Below are positions 44,830-57,764 of a stretch of 64,000 bases of DNA, piece by piece. Every line of letters starts with the position of its first letter. The stretch's first letter is position 1. Below the pieces are notes generated by a model, which did no database searches, was not told the origin of the DNA, and was given only the letters and a program-made list of their open reading frames with translations. A program made the position numbers and the translations under genes. The stretch is taken from assembly GCA_038501195.1 (NCBI GenBank), contig JBBPUQ010000004.1, positions 5,346,001-5,410,000 of the forward strand, read 5' to 3'. The stretch comes from Nemania diffusa. Its lineage: Eukaryota > Ascomycota > Sordariomycetes > Xylariales > Xylariaceae.

Positions 44830-45210
44830 TACCCCGGGCATTACAGAACACGGCATTATACACCATTATACACAGCATTTTTACCATGATACCCCCCCCA
44901 AAACTATGATACCCTACCGAGTCATAAGACTCGAGGATGCAGCACCAGCGGCCTGCGCCCGGATGACATTTTTTACTACAACCTTTTTTAATTCGTGCGC
45001 AGCCGGTGGCTTTGACGCGGTGCTGCGACTTTAATGATGATACTCATGACGGAGTTGGTCTTAGTAAGCGGGGATGCAGCGACCATGGCTGCCTTGCGTA
45101 TGCGACGTTGGTTGGCACACAGGACTCAGACTACTACCTATGAGTCACGATACCAACGCCGACAGCTGGATAGGGCAGTTGATGCCTAGCCTTGTTCGGA
45201 CATATGCACT

Positions 45211-45226
45211 TACACACACACACACT
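45211..45226. repeat. CA microsatellite
   Basis: TACACACACACACACT in intergenic DNA. Confidence 0.8.
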
Positions 45227-46845
45227 TAGAGGCGAGTTGTCTCAGGGCTACTTGGCCCAAATTAATTCCGAATGCGACAACACGCACACAACGCACACAA
45301 ATCCCTACACACATTCCACCTGCCCGGTACGGTGTGTTTCTTTTTTCTTCAATCTACTAGACCGGAAGCCCTAGTGCCTGTCCCGAAGCAGGGGTAGGAG
45401 AGGGGAAGCAGCCGCCGTGAATCGTCCAGTTGGGATGATTCCTGATGGGCGGTGAAGAGAGCCCTCTGCGCACGCTGCGATTGGGCAGGAGGGGGGAGGC
45501 CGACGATGTCGGAGAGCCGGCCGGACCACCGCCTTGGGCGTGGCGATAGCACGGTTGCCATTGGGCAGGAATGGGAGTTGGGGGAAGTGGTGGAATGGGG
45601 GGAGGGGGCCGCCGCCGCAGCTATGTCGAAAGAGGAGGAGTGGTAACACACCCGGCGTGAATGGCCTTATTGGCTATCTCGGGGTTCGGTGACATTGCCA
45701 GGAGTGTTGGCAACTCGGTGAAGAATGAGAGGGGAATTTCATTTGTTGGGTTGCGTGTTTCGATAGCAATGTCCAACACAGCAACGGGTAGCCAATACCC
45801 TATACCCAGGTGGAAGAAGCGTGCACACAAAGACGGATTAGTCGAAAATACCTAAAACATAATAAACTTAACCCATACCTACTCATTATTACTGCTACCT
45901 GCTCCATTCTCAACTGTGATGTTATCTAATCTATCTTGAAACCGGGCGTGTACAACATGATGCATGAACTACCGGCCTGGCGGAATTCGGTCATGATGAA
46001 TCGCTATATGATTTCTATATGATCTGTTATATTACCACCACCCACCATCTACAGAGTACCTACATGCCCGACGGGATGCTATAGTGTGTGCGTCAACCGG
46101 CGGGCCCCCGCGCGCGCACTCGCGCACTCGGTGAAATTCGGATATAGCCTCAACGACTAGGTTAGTTCCGATGAAGTTTGCGTTTTTTGTCTCGGTTATT
46201 GTCATTGCCAGAACAGGCGGTCAAAAAGCCAGAAAGCAGCACCAGAAACCGGAGCGGGCGATCACCGCCAGTTTATTCTTCTTCCTTACACATTCATCCG
46301 TACGTATTCCGTACGATGTGTGCACGGTGAGGGGGGCAAAAAAAAAAGAGGAGTGTAGATGCGGTGAGTGTCCGACAGGGGTTTTTTTTCAAACCATTTC
46401 AATCTCGACGTTGTGCTCTCCGAGGTAAGGACGAACATCGAGGAGGGGGTGAATGAGGGGTGATAGCAGAAAAGAAAACCTTGCCCTATTCTAGTACGCA
46501 TATCTCCCGCTGTCCCGTCGATCGCGGGGAATATGGTTTGTAAGTGGGGGTAGGTGAGTGAGTGAGTGTTAGATAGCAAATAGGTCATTTTCATGTCTTA
46601 TGCTGGACGCATAACTACGTAGGTAATGGTTGATTTACAATATCTACTGACACAGTTGTGCGAAGTGGGCAGTTTTGGCGAGTGTGGGGGATATACTAGT
46701 CTACTTACATAGAAACTAGGTTGTAACATGCGTGTATCGGGCATTATCAATATCAATGTGATGGTTTGATATAAGCTGAATAGTATAGGCAGGCCAAGCT
46801 CGGCAACCCTGGAACTCGACTTAGGCATAAGTAGAGAGCTCGAAA

Positions 46846-46866
46846 GGATGGATGGATGGATGGATG
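46846..46866. repeat. GGAT tetranucleotide repeat
   Basis: Five copies of GGAT in a row followed by GC, in intergenic DNA. Confidence 0.8.
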
Positions 46867-48060
46867 CGGTTTGTTAGGTATTATGTATGGCGTTATCGCA
46901 AACTCCTCCCCTCCGTAACGTTCCCTTTGCCGGTACACTTTGTAGATCGCGGGATTTATAGCCGGCGAGGATGGTCTAGAGCGCCAGGTCTCGGACTCCC
47001 TAGCTGTCAAGCTTACAGTAGTCTAATCTAGGTGGCTCAAAGCTGTTTGTGGAGTTATTTAACGTTAGACTAGTCTGATTGACTAGATACTACACTACGA
47101 GGTTTGAGGGGGCAAGCCACCTCGTAGCTAGTCTACCGTCCGTCTAACAGCTATCGTTTTATTAATAACACCGACATTGCCTTGATTGGCTCTTGTTCAC
47201 CGTCGAGCGCTCAGTTGACCTAAGTCTTAAGTACTAACATGCTGAATAGGAGACATTTGCCTACAGTACGGGGCCAATATTCCTCCTCCTCACCTCGTTG
47301 TGAGAAGCTAGTTGGTTCTTACTGCGTACGTACCTAAATTTGGAAGTGTTTGAGCTGCGAGCATTAGTACGCATAGCAAGGCCCGAATGGAAAAAACAGA
47401 CTGTTGCCATGTTAGGGTCGGGGAAGATCGACGGTAGGGCTCTTCGAGGCCTTGCCATCAAGGAGGGGGGATGCACCCCACACTGCTGTGGCGGCGTGCT
47501 CATCACACGCTATAGCTCTGCTAGACCAGTGATTACGACAGTGAGGCGTTCCGATGCAACCAGTGGATTGCTTTGCCTGCTGTGTCGCTGTGCTTCGGAT
47601 AGATTAATACATCGTATACCGGCGCCTGTCCAGTCGTGAGGACCAGAGCAGGTCGTCCCGTGCCGCTGCTGCGCGGAACTGGCTCTGGGAGATACGCACG
47701 CTAGATTGCTGGCCACGATATCCCGCCCGGGACCGAATTTGTCAACGGCAAGGGATAGAATCTCAGCTCCATTATCGGTCGCAGCCGACCGGTCAGGCTT
47801 ACGAGTGATATCCGAAGATAAAGAACCGCACCGGTGAATAGATGTGAAGGGGAACATCCAAGTAGATAACGGGGAAAGGGATGAGGCCTTCGAGTTACTT
47901 ATTTCGTTATGTAAGTCCAGTCTAGATATAGATAGTCTTATAGTCGATGGATGCACTATCCCCTTTTCCCTCCAGATAGTATGTATGTAATTTGCTCCAT
48001 GCCTGCGGTCCGTAGCGACACGGGAGCCAGGGTTCCCTCCCCCGTGCCTCCCGCGTTACT

Positions 48061-48110
48061 TTAAGTAGGTTTGTTAGGTATATGCATGTTGGTATGTATG
48101 TAAGTAGGTG
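48061..48110. repeat. GTAG/GTAT/GTAA word cluster
   Basis: A 50-bp stretch with TAAGTAGG, GTTAGGTATATG, GGTATGTATGTAAGTAGGTG; one of the densest examples of the dispersed four-base words of the window. Confidence 0.6.
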
Positions 48111-50898
48111 GCAGGCAGCACGAGAGAAGTACGGCGCGACATGACGCCAAGAATAACTAACGCTAATTGACTATTAGTATAAGGTGATGGATGTGGTGAT
48201 GCACTACCCATCTACCTAGTCTAGATACATACAATCCAACCCATTGTGAATGCCAAATAAGCGCTTCTTTTGGCGGCCTGCCTATTGTCGCCGTAGTGCT
48301 GTGATTAGTAGCCTTGCAGGTCGTCGCATCTGGCCTGTCAGCCCAACGTAGCATTTATTCATTTTATTTTATCTCGTCTCATGCCGTTGGGCCGCATCTC
48401 GGGGTACCATCACAGCCCGGGTACTTTTGTGTCGTGGCCGATGTTGAACAGAACAGGAGGGTCAATGCACACACGAGGTAGAAGTGGTACCGACGGCGAG
48501 GTTGAGGGATACCACGATGGCATGACAAAGGGTGGGAAAGGATACCCTATACCAGACACCGACAATCGCATTTAACAATGTCAATCCATATTCTCGCTTT
48601 ATACCCCCTGGATTGGATTCAGTTCTTTTGGGTATGACAAGCAGGGCCCCGTCATGCAAGGGCCGGTCCTGGTCATCTTGTTGGGATCGTCGGCAGTATA
48701 CCTACTTGTACTTTAAAATCTACTACATACGTATGTATGGCGTTAGGATGGCTATAACTCGCATTGAATTGCAGAGAATAGCAATTTGGGGGTGGCTTGT
48801 TTCCCGGGAATACTGCAGAGGCCGAGCCGGCTGCGACCTTTGACCGGATATAGAGCGTGCAGCAAGTACATAGGTATGTAAGTGTAAGTGTACCAAATTC
48901 AAGCATGTAAGTTCACGTGTGTCTCAGAGGCTTCGACGTCACCGTGCAACCCATTAAACGATGAGTCAAAAGCGTGCAATGCGACCGCAGCGCAAGCGAA
49001 TTGGCCGTGTAATCGTGCAATTGTAACTATTTGCTGAGCAGGGAGTCCAATTGGCATCAAATCGAGACGAGTGCACAGACTTCATGTGAGCAATGCTGCG
49101 CGACCCGCGATCCCTCTTTGTCTGTAGATCTGTACATACAAACTCGTGGAAGCGCTTCGCCTCAGGGGTCTGTCTGGTTTTTTCTCAATGCGCGCATCTA
49201 TCCAAACACGGATTCCAGCATCAATTCCAGGGGTTCCATAGGCTACCCGGTAATCGTCAGCGGGTCCCAGCCAGCGATAGGTTATGTACGTATAGAGCAA
49301 TCATCTGGGTAGGTAGAGCAATCATTCATGCGCGATAATCTAGTAATCATCCAAGCTGCCGGCCGCCTCGACCTGCCCCCGGATACTGCTTTGTTCATGA
49401 TACTGCCTGGTTTTTTTGTTGTACCATACCAAGTGCGGGACCATTCGTATTAAAAGTTAAGTAAGTAGGCAAGCGGTCAAGTAGGTAGCAGTAAGGTTTT
49501 GCGGTGTCTCGCGCAGCATCGAGCACGGACATGGCGCGGCCGTAGGAGGTTGGTAGCTACTCTCTATCTACCTACTTCGTGACGTGGGAACCACCCCCAT
49601 GTGGTAGTTGCAGGAACTGTTGAGCATGCCAGCAGCCGTCCGCGGACCGCGAAGGCTAGGATCCAGGGTCCGTGAGGTTTAATTCTAGCGCACAGCTGTC
49701 GTGTCGGTTGTCCACGTCGTCGAAGGATCGGTCAGTCAGATACGACAGCGACAGCAACACCGACGACAGCAAGACAGTAAGTACATACGCATACAGTCAG
49801 TCGGTCGGTAGGTAGCAACGAGGAAGACAAGGAAGACGAGGTGGGGTAAGAATGCACGATATGCTGCTACCCCAGCCCCAGACAGACCCAGATATAATAG
49901 GGAATTGTGGACGGAATTAGAGCTGCTGGAGCTGGAAAGTGGAGTTCGAGTTGCAATCATACTATCGAGACCCTGCCATGGAGAAGCCGGATCGGGCTAT
50001 ACTGGAAGGTAGCTATACTGTAGCATGGTATGATGCCTACATAGACGAGAGAAAACCGTGGAACTTTTCTGCAGAGCAAAAGCAGAGGCAGAGGCAGAGA
50101 GGCCAGAAGCAGTATCTGTCTAATGCAGCTACGCATACATTCATCACCATGCCATATACCTTACATATATCACGGTGATCTAGATAGGTAGATATATAAT
50201 GTAGATAAGGTATGTAGTAGATATAACAGAAATAGAATCCCTAGTGTAAGCTCTGTGTATGTAAGTAAGACTGTAAGTAAAAAGGTACGATATATTCCTA
50301 CATACATAGGGACGGTAGGTAGCATGTTACAGTACAGTGTTGTATGTCTATGTATTCCTCTTCATACCTACTTACAATATGTACTCATACAGCGTTAGTA
50401 ACTACATATGTAGTTGTATTGGAAGTACCTAGGCTCAGTTGGATATGGTATGGTATGATGTGGTGTACATCCATACGTACCGACTTATACGTGGGAACTA
50501 AACAGGACCCCTGCATCTGGGCTGGCCAACGAGGGCCTCAATCACCTCTTTTGCCGCCGAGCCGACTGCCAGGGCCAACTTTGTACGCCAATGAGACGCG
50601 CTGCCTGGCTAGATCCCTGATACCCCTGCGATCCATTAGCCAATCTCTGTTCTCAACTGCCTTTGCGCCACCTTTGGCGCTACCCAAGTGACTGGAGCAA
50701 CGACGTCCGTTGGCACATCCTTCGTTGACTCGTCCATGCTAACACGTCCTCGGTCCAACCAGCTTCCGCCGTCAGCATGGTCGTCGAAGGGAACAATGGG
50801 GACTGCGAGATGAGAGCGCGATAGACCTATTGTATCGCCCTATTGCTGTGCTCGCCTCGCTTCGAGGGGCTACCATGTGCTGCTCTCTTGGTCTCCTT

Positions 50899-50923
50899 GC
50901 AGCAGCAGCAGCAGTAGCAGCAG
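50899..50923. repeat. CAG microsatellite
   Basis: About eight CAG units with one TAG interruption, intergenic. Confidence 0.8.
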
Positions 50924-52296
50924 TGAAAAAGGCACGTCGAGCGAGGAGCGGTTAATACAATCAATCAGCATCTCCAACGCCGAGCGAGGAGGTTGGTATT
51001 AGTCGTCAAAACCCGCCCCGGGTACAACTCGTGCGGCATATTAGTCGATCTTCTACTGTGTGTACGTCTGGGGGCAGACGTCTACTTACACACTTACTTA
51101 GAGACACAGACACTTTGACACCTTGACCGATAGATGTATGTAAGTAGAGACAAATAAGTAGGTATGTACGTAGCCTGTTCCTATTTTGAACCCACGCAGC
51201 AATTGCACCGCCATTTTGCCTGTCAAGTGACGGGCTGAAGTACGTAGAAGCAAGCACCGGCTCAGACAGGAATCAGAGGTTCCAGCTAATTATATCAAAT
51301 ATCGGCATCCGTCGCAGGCTCCCCTGGTCTCGAGCTACTGCAAAACCCAGCCAGTAGTCACTCTCAGCAGGCCCTTCGACGAACCTCCCTGTGCTACCCT
51401 GGACCACTCCCATGGTTCTGACCAGACCCATGTGCGGTGAGGCCCTTGGCTTAGCCGGTCCGTACCCGCTCTAGATAGAACATGCCCGCTCACTCCTTGC
51501 ACGTATTATACTACCTATGCGCCTCGAGCCATTGACAGCTCAGAACCTCCTCTTCTTTAGGCGCTGGCCTTTTTAGTAGCGATAGACGATTCTTGTTATT
51601 TGCTCCCTCACACCCCCCGACGCTTCGTCGATGCCTATTTCCATTTCTTCTTTTGCCCTTTTGGATCTGTGATTGCTCCCGTCGTGCATACACCCGCCTC
51701 AACTCTCACGAGATCTGATGCGAGCGAGCATCAAGTGCCAACGCCACAATTGCAAGCTACCTAATACAGACGGTGTTACACCGCGCTCAACATACAACGT
51801 TCTCACGAGGTCTAGACATCTCCCGTATACGAACGACTGTATACTTTGCTCTGCGTCACTGCCCTTCACCCCTTCTCATCATCGCGATTGGGTCAGAATA
51901 CAGGAAAAAAAAATTACAGGAGGCTCGGCGCTGCTCTTGTGCTGTGTACCAAGACTTGTCTGCGCGCGTCCCCGTGCAACTCGACGCATTTCTTTCCGAC
52001 GAAATCTATCCTGTCACTACTGGCGTACGGAACCCCTACAAAGAACTTAGCCGGCAACCAGCAGGCGACATAGCCCGTAATATGTACGAGCCCAAAAGCA
52101 ATACGCGCACTTGTTAGGATATTAGGAGGTTTTGCTTGAGGACATCGCTCGAGTTTCGAGGTGAGTGTTGCAGCTTTACTCTCCAGACGAGACAGATCGT
52201 GGACAGCCAGTCACATAGGTACAAGGCGAAATTATGTGCTTGGCTCTCTGCTACTGTGTTGCGGTTACTTACACATTACTAGACTAGATCATCGCG

Positions 52297-55200
52297 ATGT
52301 CGTCCTCGGGCTACCCGCCGAGCTCTCATCACCACAATGCCTCCATAAGCTCAGCAGGTCGGTCGTCGAGGAAGGGAAAAGTAGTTGCGGAGCCGAGAGA
52401 GTTCGCCTCGCCCACCATGCCCGTACGATATTTTGAACCAACGGCGGCAACAGAAAAGTTGTTGCTATATGGGCGTACGTGTGGAATTCGACCTATGGAA
52501 GCGATACTACGGCAGCTAACAGGTTTATAGAGGGCAATTCAGTGGTGGTCGCACATCATGATTCGTTAACGATAGAGAGGCGTTTCTCTCAACACTCGGC
52601 TGAAGTACAATTACTCGCAGTCGACACACAAAGCGCAACCATGGGCAATGGGAGATTTGTCGTGAGTTACGACGTGGACATGACTGCGATTGTATGGGAC
52701 TTGATGACAGGCGAAGAAGTTGCCCGGTTCGCATCGTATGAAAACCTCACCTGCGCTGCGTGGATGCGTAATGGAAACGTCGCATTCGGTACGCCACCTC
52801 CTGATCAACCTTTCCAGTCTACGCCTTATTTACTAACTTCAACATTAGGCAACGTACAAGGAAACGTTATTCTCTTCGAACCTATGACTTCGGAGCACTT
52901 GTCTGCGCGAACCATCGACCAGATTCCCATAACTGCATTAGCTCCCGCCGCTGACTGCAGAACTTTTGCCATTGGGTAATTCGTGATCCTCTAAACCTGG
53001 GACCCCCCTTCGCTAACTTCTTCCAGGTATCAGAATGGCTCTCTGATCATTGCCACACTTCAGCCCAGATTCACAATATTACACAGCCTAAGCACCTCAA
53101 GGGCCCCCTCTCCCATAGTTAATCTAGCTTGGCATGCATCGTCTTCCCGTCAAAAGTCGGACATGTTGGCTGTGCAGACCGATGACGGAGACTTGAGGGT
53201 CTGGAGTGTGGCAAAATCGTTCAATAGCAACGACCCTGCCAAGGTGGTGCGCATCCTAAAGCGGAACGACAACTTTCAGAATGGACCCAACTGGATGGGT
53301 TGGTCAAAGAACGGCCGCATTATCCAGTTTTCTGACAAGTAAGTCATACATGCATTACATACATACGTGCAGATCGGCTACGCGCGCGCTTGCAACAATT
53401 AGGACTAACACGGTCTGTCATAGCGAGACCCTCTCATGGGATGTACGAACCAAGCATGTCACCTGGGACAGTATACCGACGCTAGAGCACGTTCGCGGCC
53501 TCGCCGTGTACGGGCCTGGTGCGATCCTCTTCACCCTAGGGGCTAATAACACGGTGCAGCAGTTCGACCTAAACACTCCGGCAATGATGATCACCAATGT
53601 TCAACATCCTGCTAACCATTTGCCACCGTCCCCACCGGTGTCCATCGAGGAGCAACCGGAACAGGGCGTCGTTATTATTGGCACCGAGTCCGACTCGTCC
53701 ATCCCAATAAATGCCGATATTTCAGAAAGTGACGATGATCACATGTCACCCCTAGCCAGGATGGTTCGTGGAACCGACTCTGTTAGTGACTCAGTTGAGC
53801 ATGACAGGTATATGTCGGCGAGCCCTGTTTCAACTAAGAGTTCTACCATCTCGAAAACCTCCGCGACCTCCGGCACACAGGGACGGTACCAGCCGTCGGT
53901 GCAGTCACGTGGATTGACCGAGAATACTTACATCTCTGCTGGCTCATCGTCTCTGCGATCATCAGCCCGGCCCCCTTTCGGTGACAAGGATGCATACTCG
54001 ATTAGTAGTGTTAGTTCGACGTCTGTTACATCCTCTTCTAGATCCCGAAACCGGCCATCAAGATTACGGAACGAAGTTTTACCTAGTCCCGACGAGTCTA
54101 GGGTTCATGATCTCTTCAAGTTCACTAGAAGCCGTCTCCATGATGTCCCTTATAAACGCACACCTCTAGTGGACCAGTCACGCCTAACGAATGATGACCT
54201 TCGTCGACAAATGTTGAGCATCATTTTCGGATGGAACCGAGAGATTGAGGATCTCATTCGTGATGAGATACTACGGCATCCCGCCAGATCGGCGAGCCGC
54301 ATCCTACTCGCCAAATGGCTAGGGGATATCAACGCCGATGTGATGACAGCAACTTCGGAAAACATGACATCTTCAGATTGGATGCTGCTCGCGTTAAGCG
54401 GCATCGGAGGCCAAGCCTCACAACACAGCCTCGGCCGTGCTTACGTTCAAAGACTTCTCGAAAACGGCGATGTGCATGCTGCGGCTACTATTATGGTAGG
54501 AATGGGTGACTACAACGATGCGATCGAGATATACGTTTCACATAAGAAATTTTTAGAGGCCTTAGTCCTGCTCTGCCTATTCTTCCCTAGCGTGTGGGAA
54601 CGCCAGGCCGCAGTGATCAAGAAATGGGGAGAATTTGCTGTTCAGCACGGACAGCAGGGTTTGGCAATTCGATGGTATGTGTAATGAGCCATGTCCCTTA
54701 ACTTCGGATATCTAATTAACCACTCCGATCTAGTTTTGCTTGCACCGGTATCGAGTCTTCGGAGCCGTGGGCTTCGCCATCCGCCGTTCAGGTAACATTT
54801 CAACTCACCAACCACAGCATCCCTGAGATCTTAAGTCCTCCCCTTTCTCCTCCGGGAATAAATCGTGGGCCTCAACGCAGCATTGCTAAGTCGTCAGCCC
54901 TAAAACTCATAACTTCGTTCGACGACAAGAAACAGAAGTCGAAGTTCTTTGCAGCCGGCGACGACGGGAGAACACCTATTGCCGCAGGCGTAACGCCCAT
55001 TGCGGAATCAGCTATTTCCCCTGGTGGTCGTGATCCCAGTACAGCCTTCCTTCGTCCATCCCAGCGAAGTGCCTTTAACACCCCATCTTCCGCGAACCCC
55101 ACTACACCGGGCGGCTTTGGCCGACAAGTACTACCCTCCATTGGCGAAATAGCTTCTAATAGTCTTCGACTCAACGCGGCCGAGAATGCCTCGGTGGACA

Positions 55201-57764
55201 CTGTTCCTGAAATGGTGCTACCTCACCCTCAGGGACACTCTCGACGGGTTTCAAATGAACAGTACAACACTGGAATGTCTCTCCCACGAGCCTCTACTGC
55301 AAGCCCCATGATGATGAGGGACAGCCATAACCGCAAAGAGGCCCCCCCACCATCCCCATCACCTGAATCGCTCCAAGCCTTGATGCAACAGGGCCGTTCA
55401 AGTCGAAACGGTGCCCGGGATCGAAGACCGGAGGGAATGGAGCTTAGACTGAACTCCCTTGACGCTGCTATGGCCAGTGATGTGACTTCTCCAGAGCAGT
55501 CTGTCACGTCCTCGACACGCTTCCACTGGCCCTCGCGCCGCCGTGGGCCTGGCTCAGTGGCTGGCTCTATTACGTCTAATTCCAGTGCAGGCCGAAGCTA
55601 CCGACTTAACTATACTGGTGTAGGAAATAGAAGTCTTACAGACTATATTCATAGTCTGGAGACTGCTCAACACTACTCTAGAAAACAGCGCAGCCGCGAG
55701 AGTAGCCGACATCGTCAAGATGATCGTTCTGGGCGGAGCCGTGAGAACAGCCGCGGCCGCAGGGGAGCCGGTCGAGAAGATTCCGAAGACAGAGGGCGAG
55801 GCTCAGGAAGAAATTGGACACCCAAACCCGCCAAGCGCTCCCCTACCTCCCCAGTTCCCATGTCCCCCGAGGAGCTCAACAACCTCAGTAGCACGAAACA
55901 GGGTGAATCATTGAGCGACGAGAGTATTGTTCCCCTTAATCTCGATTCTACTGAACCTTCCACAGTTCGCAAGTCAAGTCAGATTCGAAGGCTGTCGCCT
56001 CGAAGCAGTCACATGGCGAGCCGCACGTCGAGCCGTGCCAGTCGGGACCGTCGTCCACCAGCGCTTGACCTCCGGGGCCGTAGTAAGGGCCGGGGCGATG
56101 GCTCTGTGGTGCGGTCACCCTCCTCCCCACTGCCCATGTCCAACCAGGCGCAAATGTATGTGTCGTCAGACGACGAGGCCGACTACCGGGCGGCACTCGA
56201 GGCCCAAGAGCAATTCAGGAACCGGCACAACAGGAGCGGCAGCGCGAAAGACCCCTCATCGCCTGCTGTTTCGAGAGCACGAGATCGATCTGAGAGTCGT
56301 AAAAGGAGGAACAAGACTCCCGCTGACCAAGAACCTCCAATGCCAGCCCAACCAGCCCAGCCTGTTCAACCTGTTCAGCCTGTTCAGCCACCTCACTCTG
56401 CCCGCGAGCCACAGGTCGCCCAGACGAATGCCGGGGATCTGAAGCAGATCTCACTCGAAAGACAGCTCAAGAAAGAAGCGGCGGCCCGTGAACTAGAAGA
56501 ACGCCGCAAGTCTCTTGCCCGGCGTCCTTCCGTACCGCCAATCCTACATCCTGATCAGCTATCCCCCATCGTCGCCCGATCACCCAGCGTTTTCGAGCTC
56601 CCTCAGACGACTTTCAGTCCTCCAAGAGATCTGCCTCCCAGAAGCCAGACTGCGGATTACGCCACCCGAAGGGGCTCCAACATGCGCAGCCCCAACGGCC
56701 CCGTCATCGGTCTTCCTGCGACTCCCAAGGCCATGAGACTGCAATTTCAGAACGACATGAAGAACAAGCCCGCCATCCCCCCTATCCCCACGACCTACAA
56801 GACCTCCCCATCCTCGTCTGGACAGCCCTCCCCTGATAAGCCGAGCAACAACTCGCCCACCAGGATCCCCGAGGACGGGCTGTTGACCCTGCTCCCTTCC
56901 ACCGTCTACTCACCGCCGGTCAGACCTAACATCCCGCGGTGCATGTCCGCCCCCATCCCCGAGGAGCCAGCAGGTCCCCCCACGGGCAGCTTCCCCGGCT
57001 ACCCGGCCTTTCAGCACGGCTCGGGCCAGCCACCTCGCAGGGGCTCCGCGAGCACGCGCAAGATGAGCGTCGACGCGACCTCCGGCATGCGCGGCATCGA
57101 CGAGATCATCGGCGGCGGCCGCCACTCGCGGAAGTCGTCCCGCGACGACATCCCGCCTCCGCCTCCACCTCCTCCCATTCTAAAGGAGCTCCAGCACCTC
57201 GCGATGCCGCCTCCTCCCCCTCCCGCACCGGTGCCCGGCCTACGGCCCACCGTGTACGGCAGCCCGCCTGGCACTGGCTCCATCGAGATCGTCATGGACG
57301 AAGATGAACAACCACAACAGCAGCAGGTGCAGGCAGCGGCAGCGATACCGGCCGCGGCCCCCATGCACGAGTCCACGGTGCCCATCATCGCGGCGCCGGC
57401 GCCACCGTCGTCGCGCAACGGACACCACCGCGGCAGAAGTGCCAATGACAACAGCATCGCGGGACGCCTCAGCCGCGCGACAGGGCGCATGCGCTCTGCG
57501 AGCCGAGGGCGGAGCAGCTCGATACTGGACGGCAGGACGAAGTCGCCAGACCAGACCTCGCCGTACGAGAGCGTGCCGCCTCCCCCGCCACCCCCGGCTC
57601 CGGTTGGATATAACAGCCCGCCGCTCCCGCCATTGGCAGGACAGGCGGTACAGGCACAGGCGGCGCTGCAGGCTTCGGTCGAGCGCCATCCCCGTGAGGT
57701 GCGCATGGCGTATCAGCAGCAGCAGGAGGTCGGGAGCGGACTGCACCGGAGCGAGATGATCTAG
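52297..57764 (+). CDS. Large WD-repeat protein with alpha-solenoid segment and long disordered tail
   Basis: Exons 52297-52474, 52531-52788, 52849-52975, 53027-53338, 53424-54674 and 54734-57764 join to 1718 residues. Residues about 60-370 form a beta-propeller with WD-type strands (AIVWDLMTGEEVARF, DGDLRVWSV, TLSWDVRTKHV). A Ser-rich linker follows. Residues about 545-720 are helical with repeat-like pairs (RAYVQRLLENGDVHAAATIM, MGDYNDAIEIYVSHKKFLEA), as in propeller-solenoid scaffolds of coat and trafficking complexes. The last 1000 residues are disordered, with SR-rich, QPV repeat and poly-Pro runs (about 1510 and 1655) but also a compact motif SSDDEADYRAALEAQEQF. Intron 2 (52789-52848, 60 bp) is in frame and free of stops. 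The exact function is unknown; a scaffold role is inferred. Confidence 0.85.
56359..56393. repeat. Nine-base repeat encoding QPVQPV
   Basis: About four copies of CAGCCTGTT-like units within the disordered tail of the WD-repeat protein. Confidence 0.75.

Larger units (their letters stand above)
44830..52296. other. Gene desert, right part (7.5 kb)
   Basis: No convincing gene. It holds CA, ATGG and CAG microsatellites, and many runs built from GTAG, GTAA and GTAT words (for example about 48061-48110, 49459-49500, 49785-49815, 50185-50330, 51128-51175). Frames of up to about 150 codons occur but overlap on both strands and show no motif. The last 600 bases are probably promoter and leader of the large WD-repeat gene. 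Confidence 0.55.
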
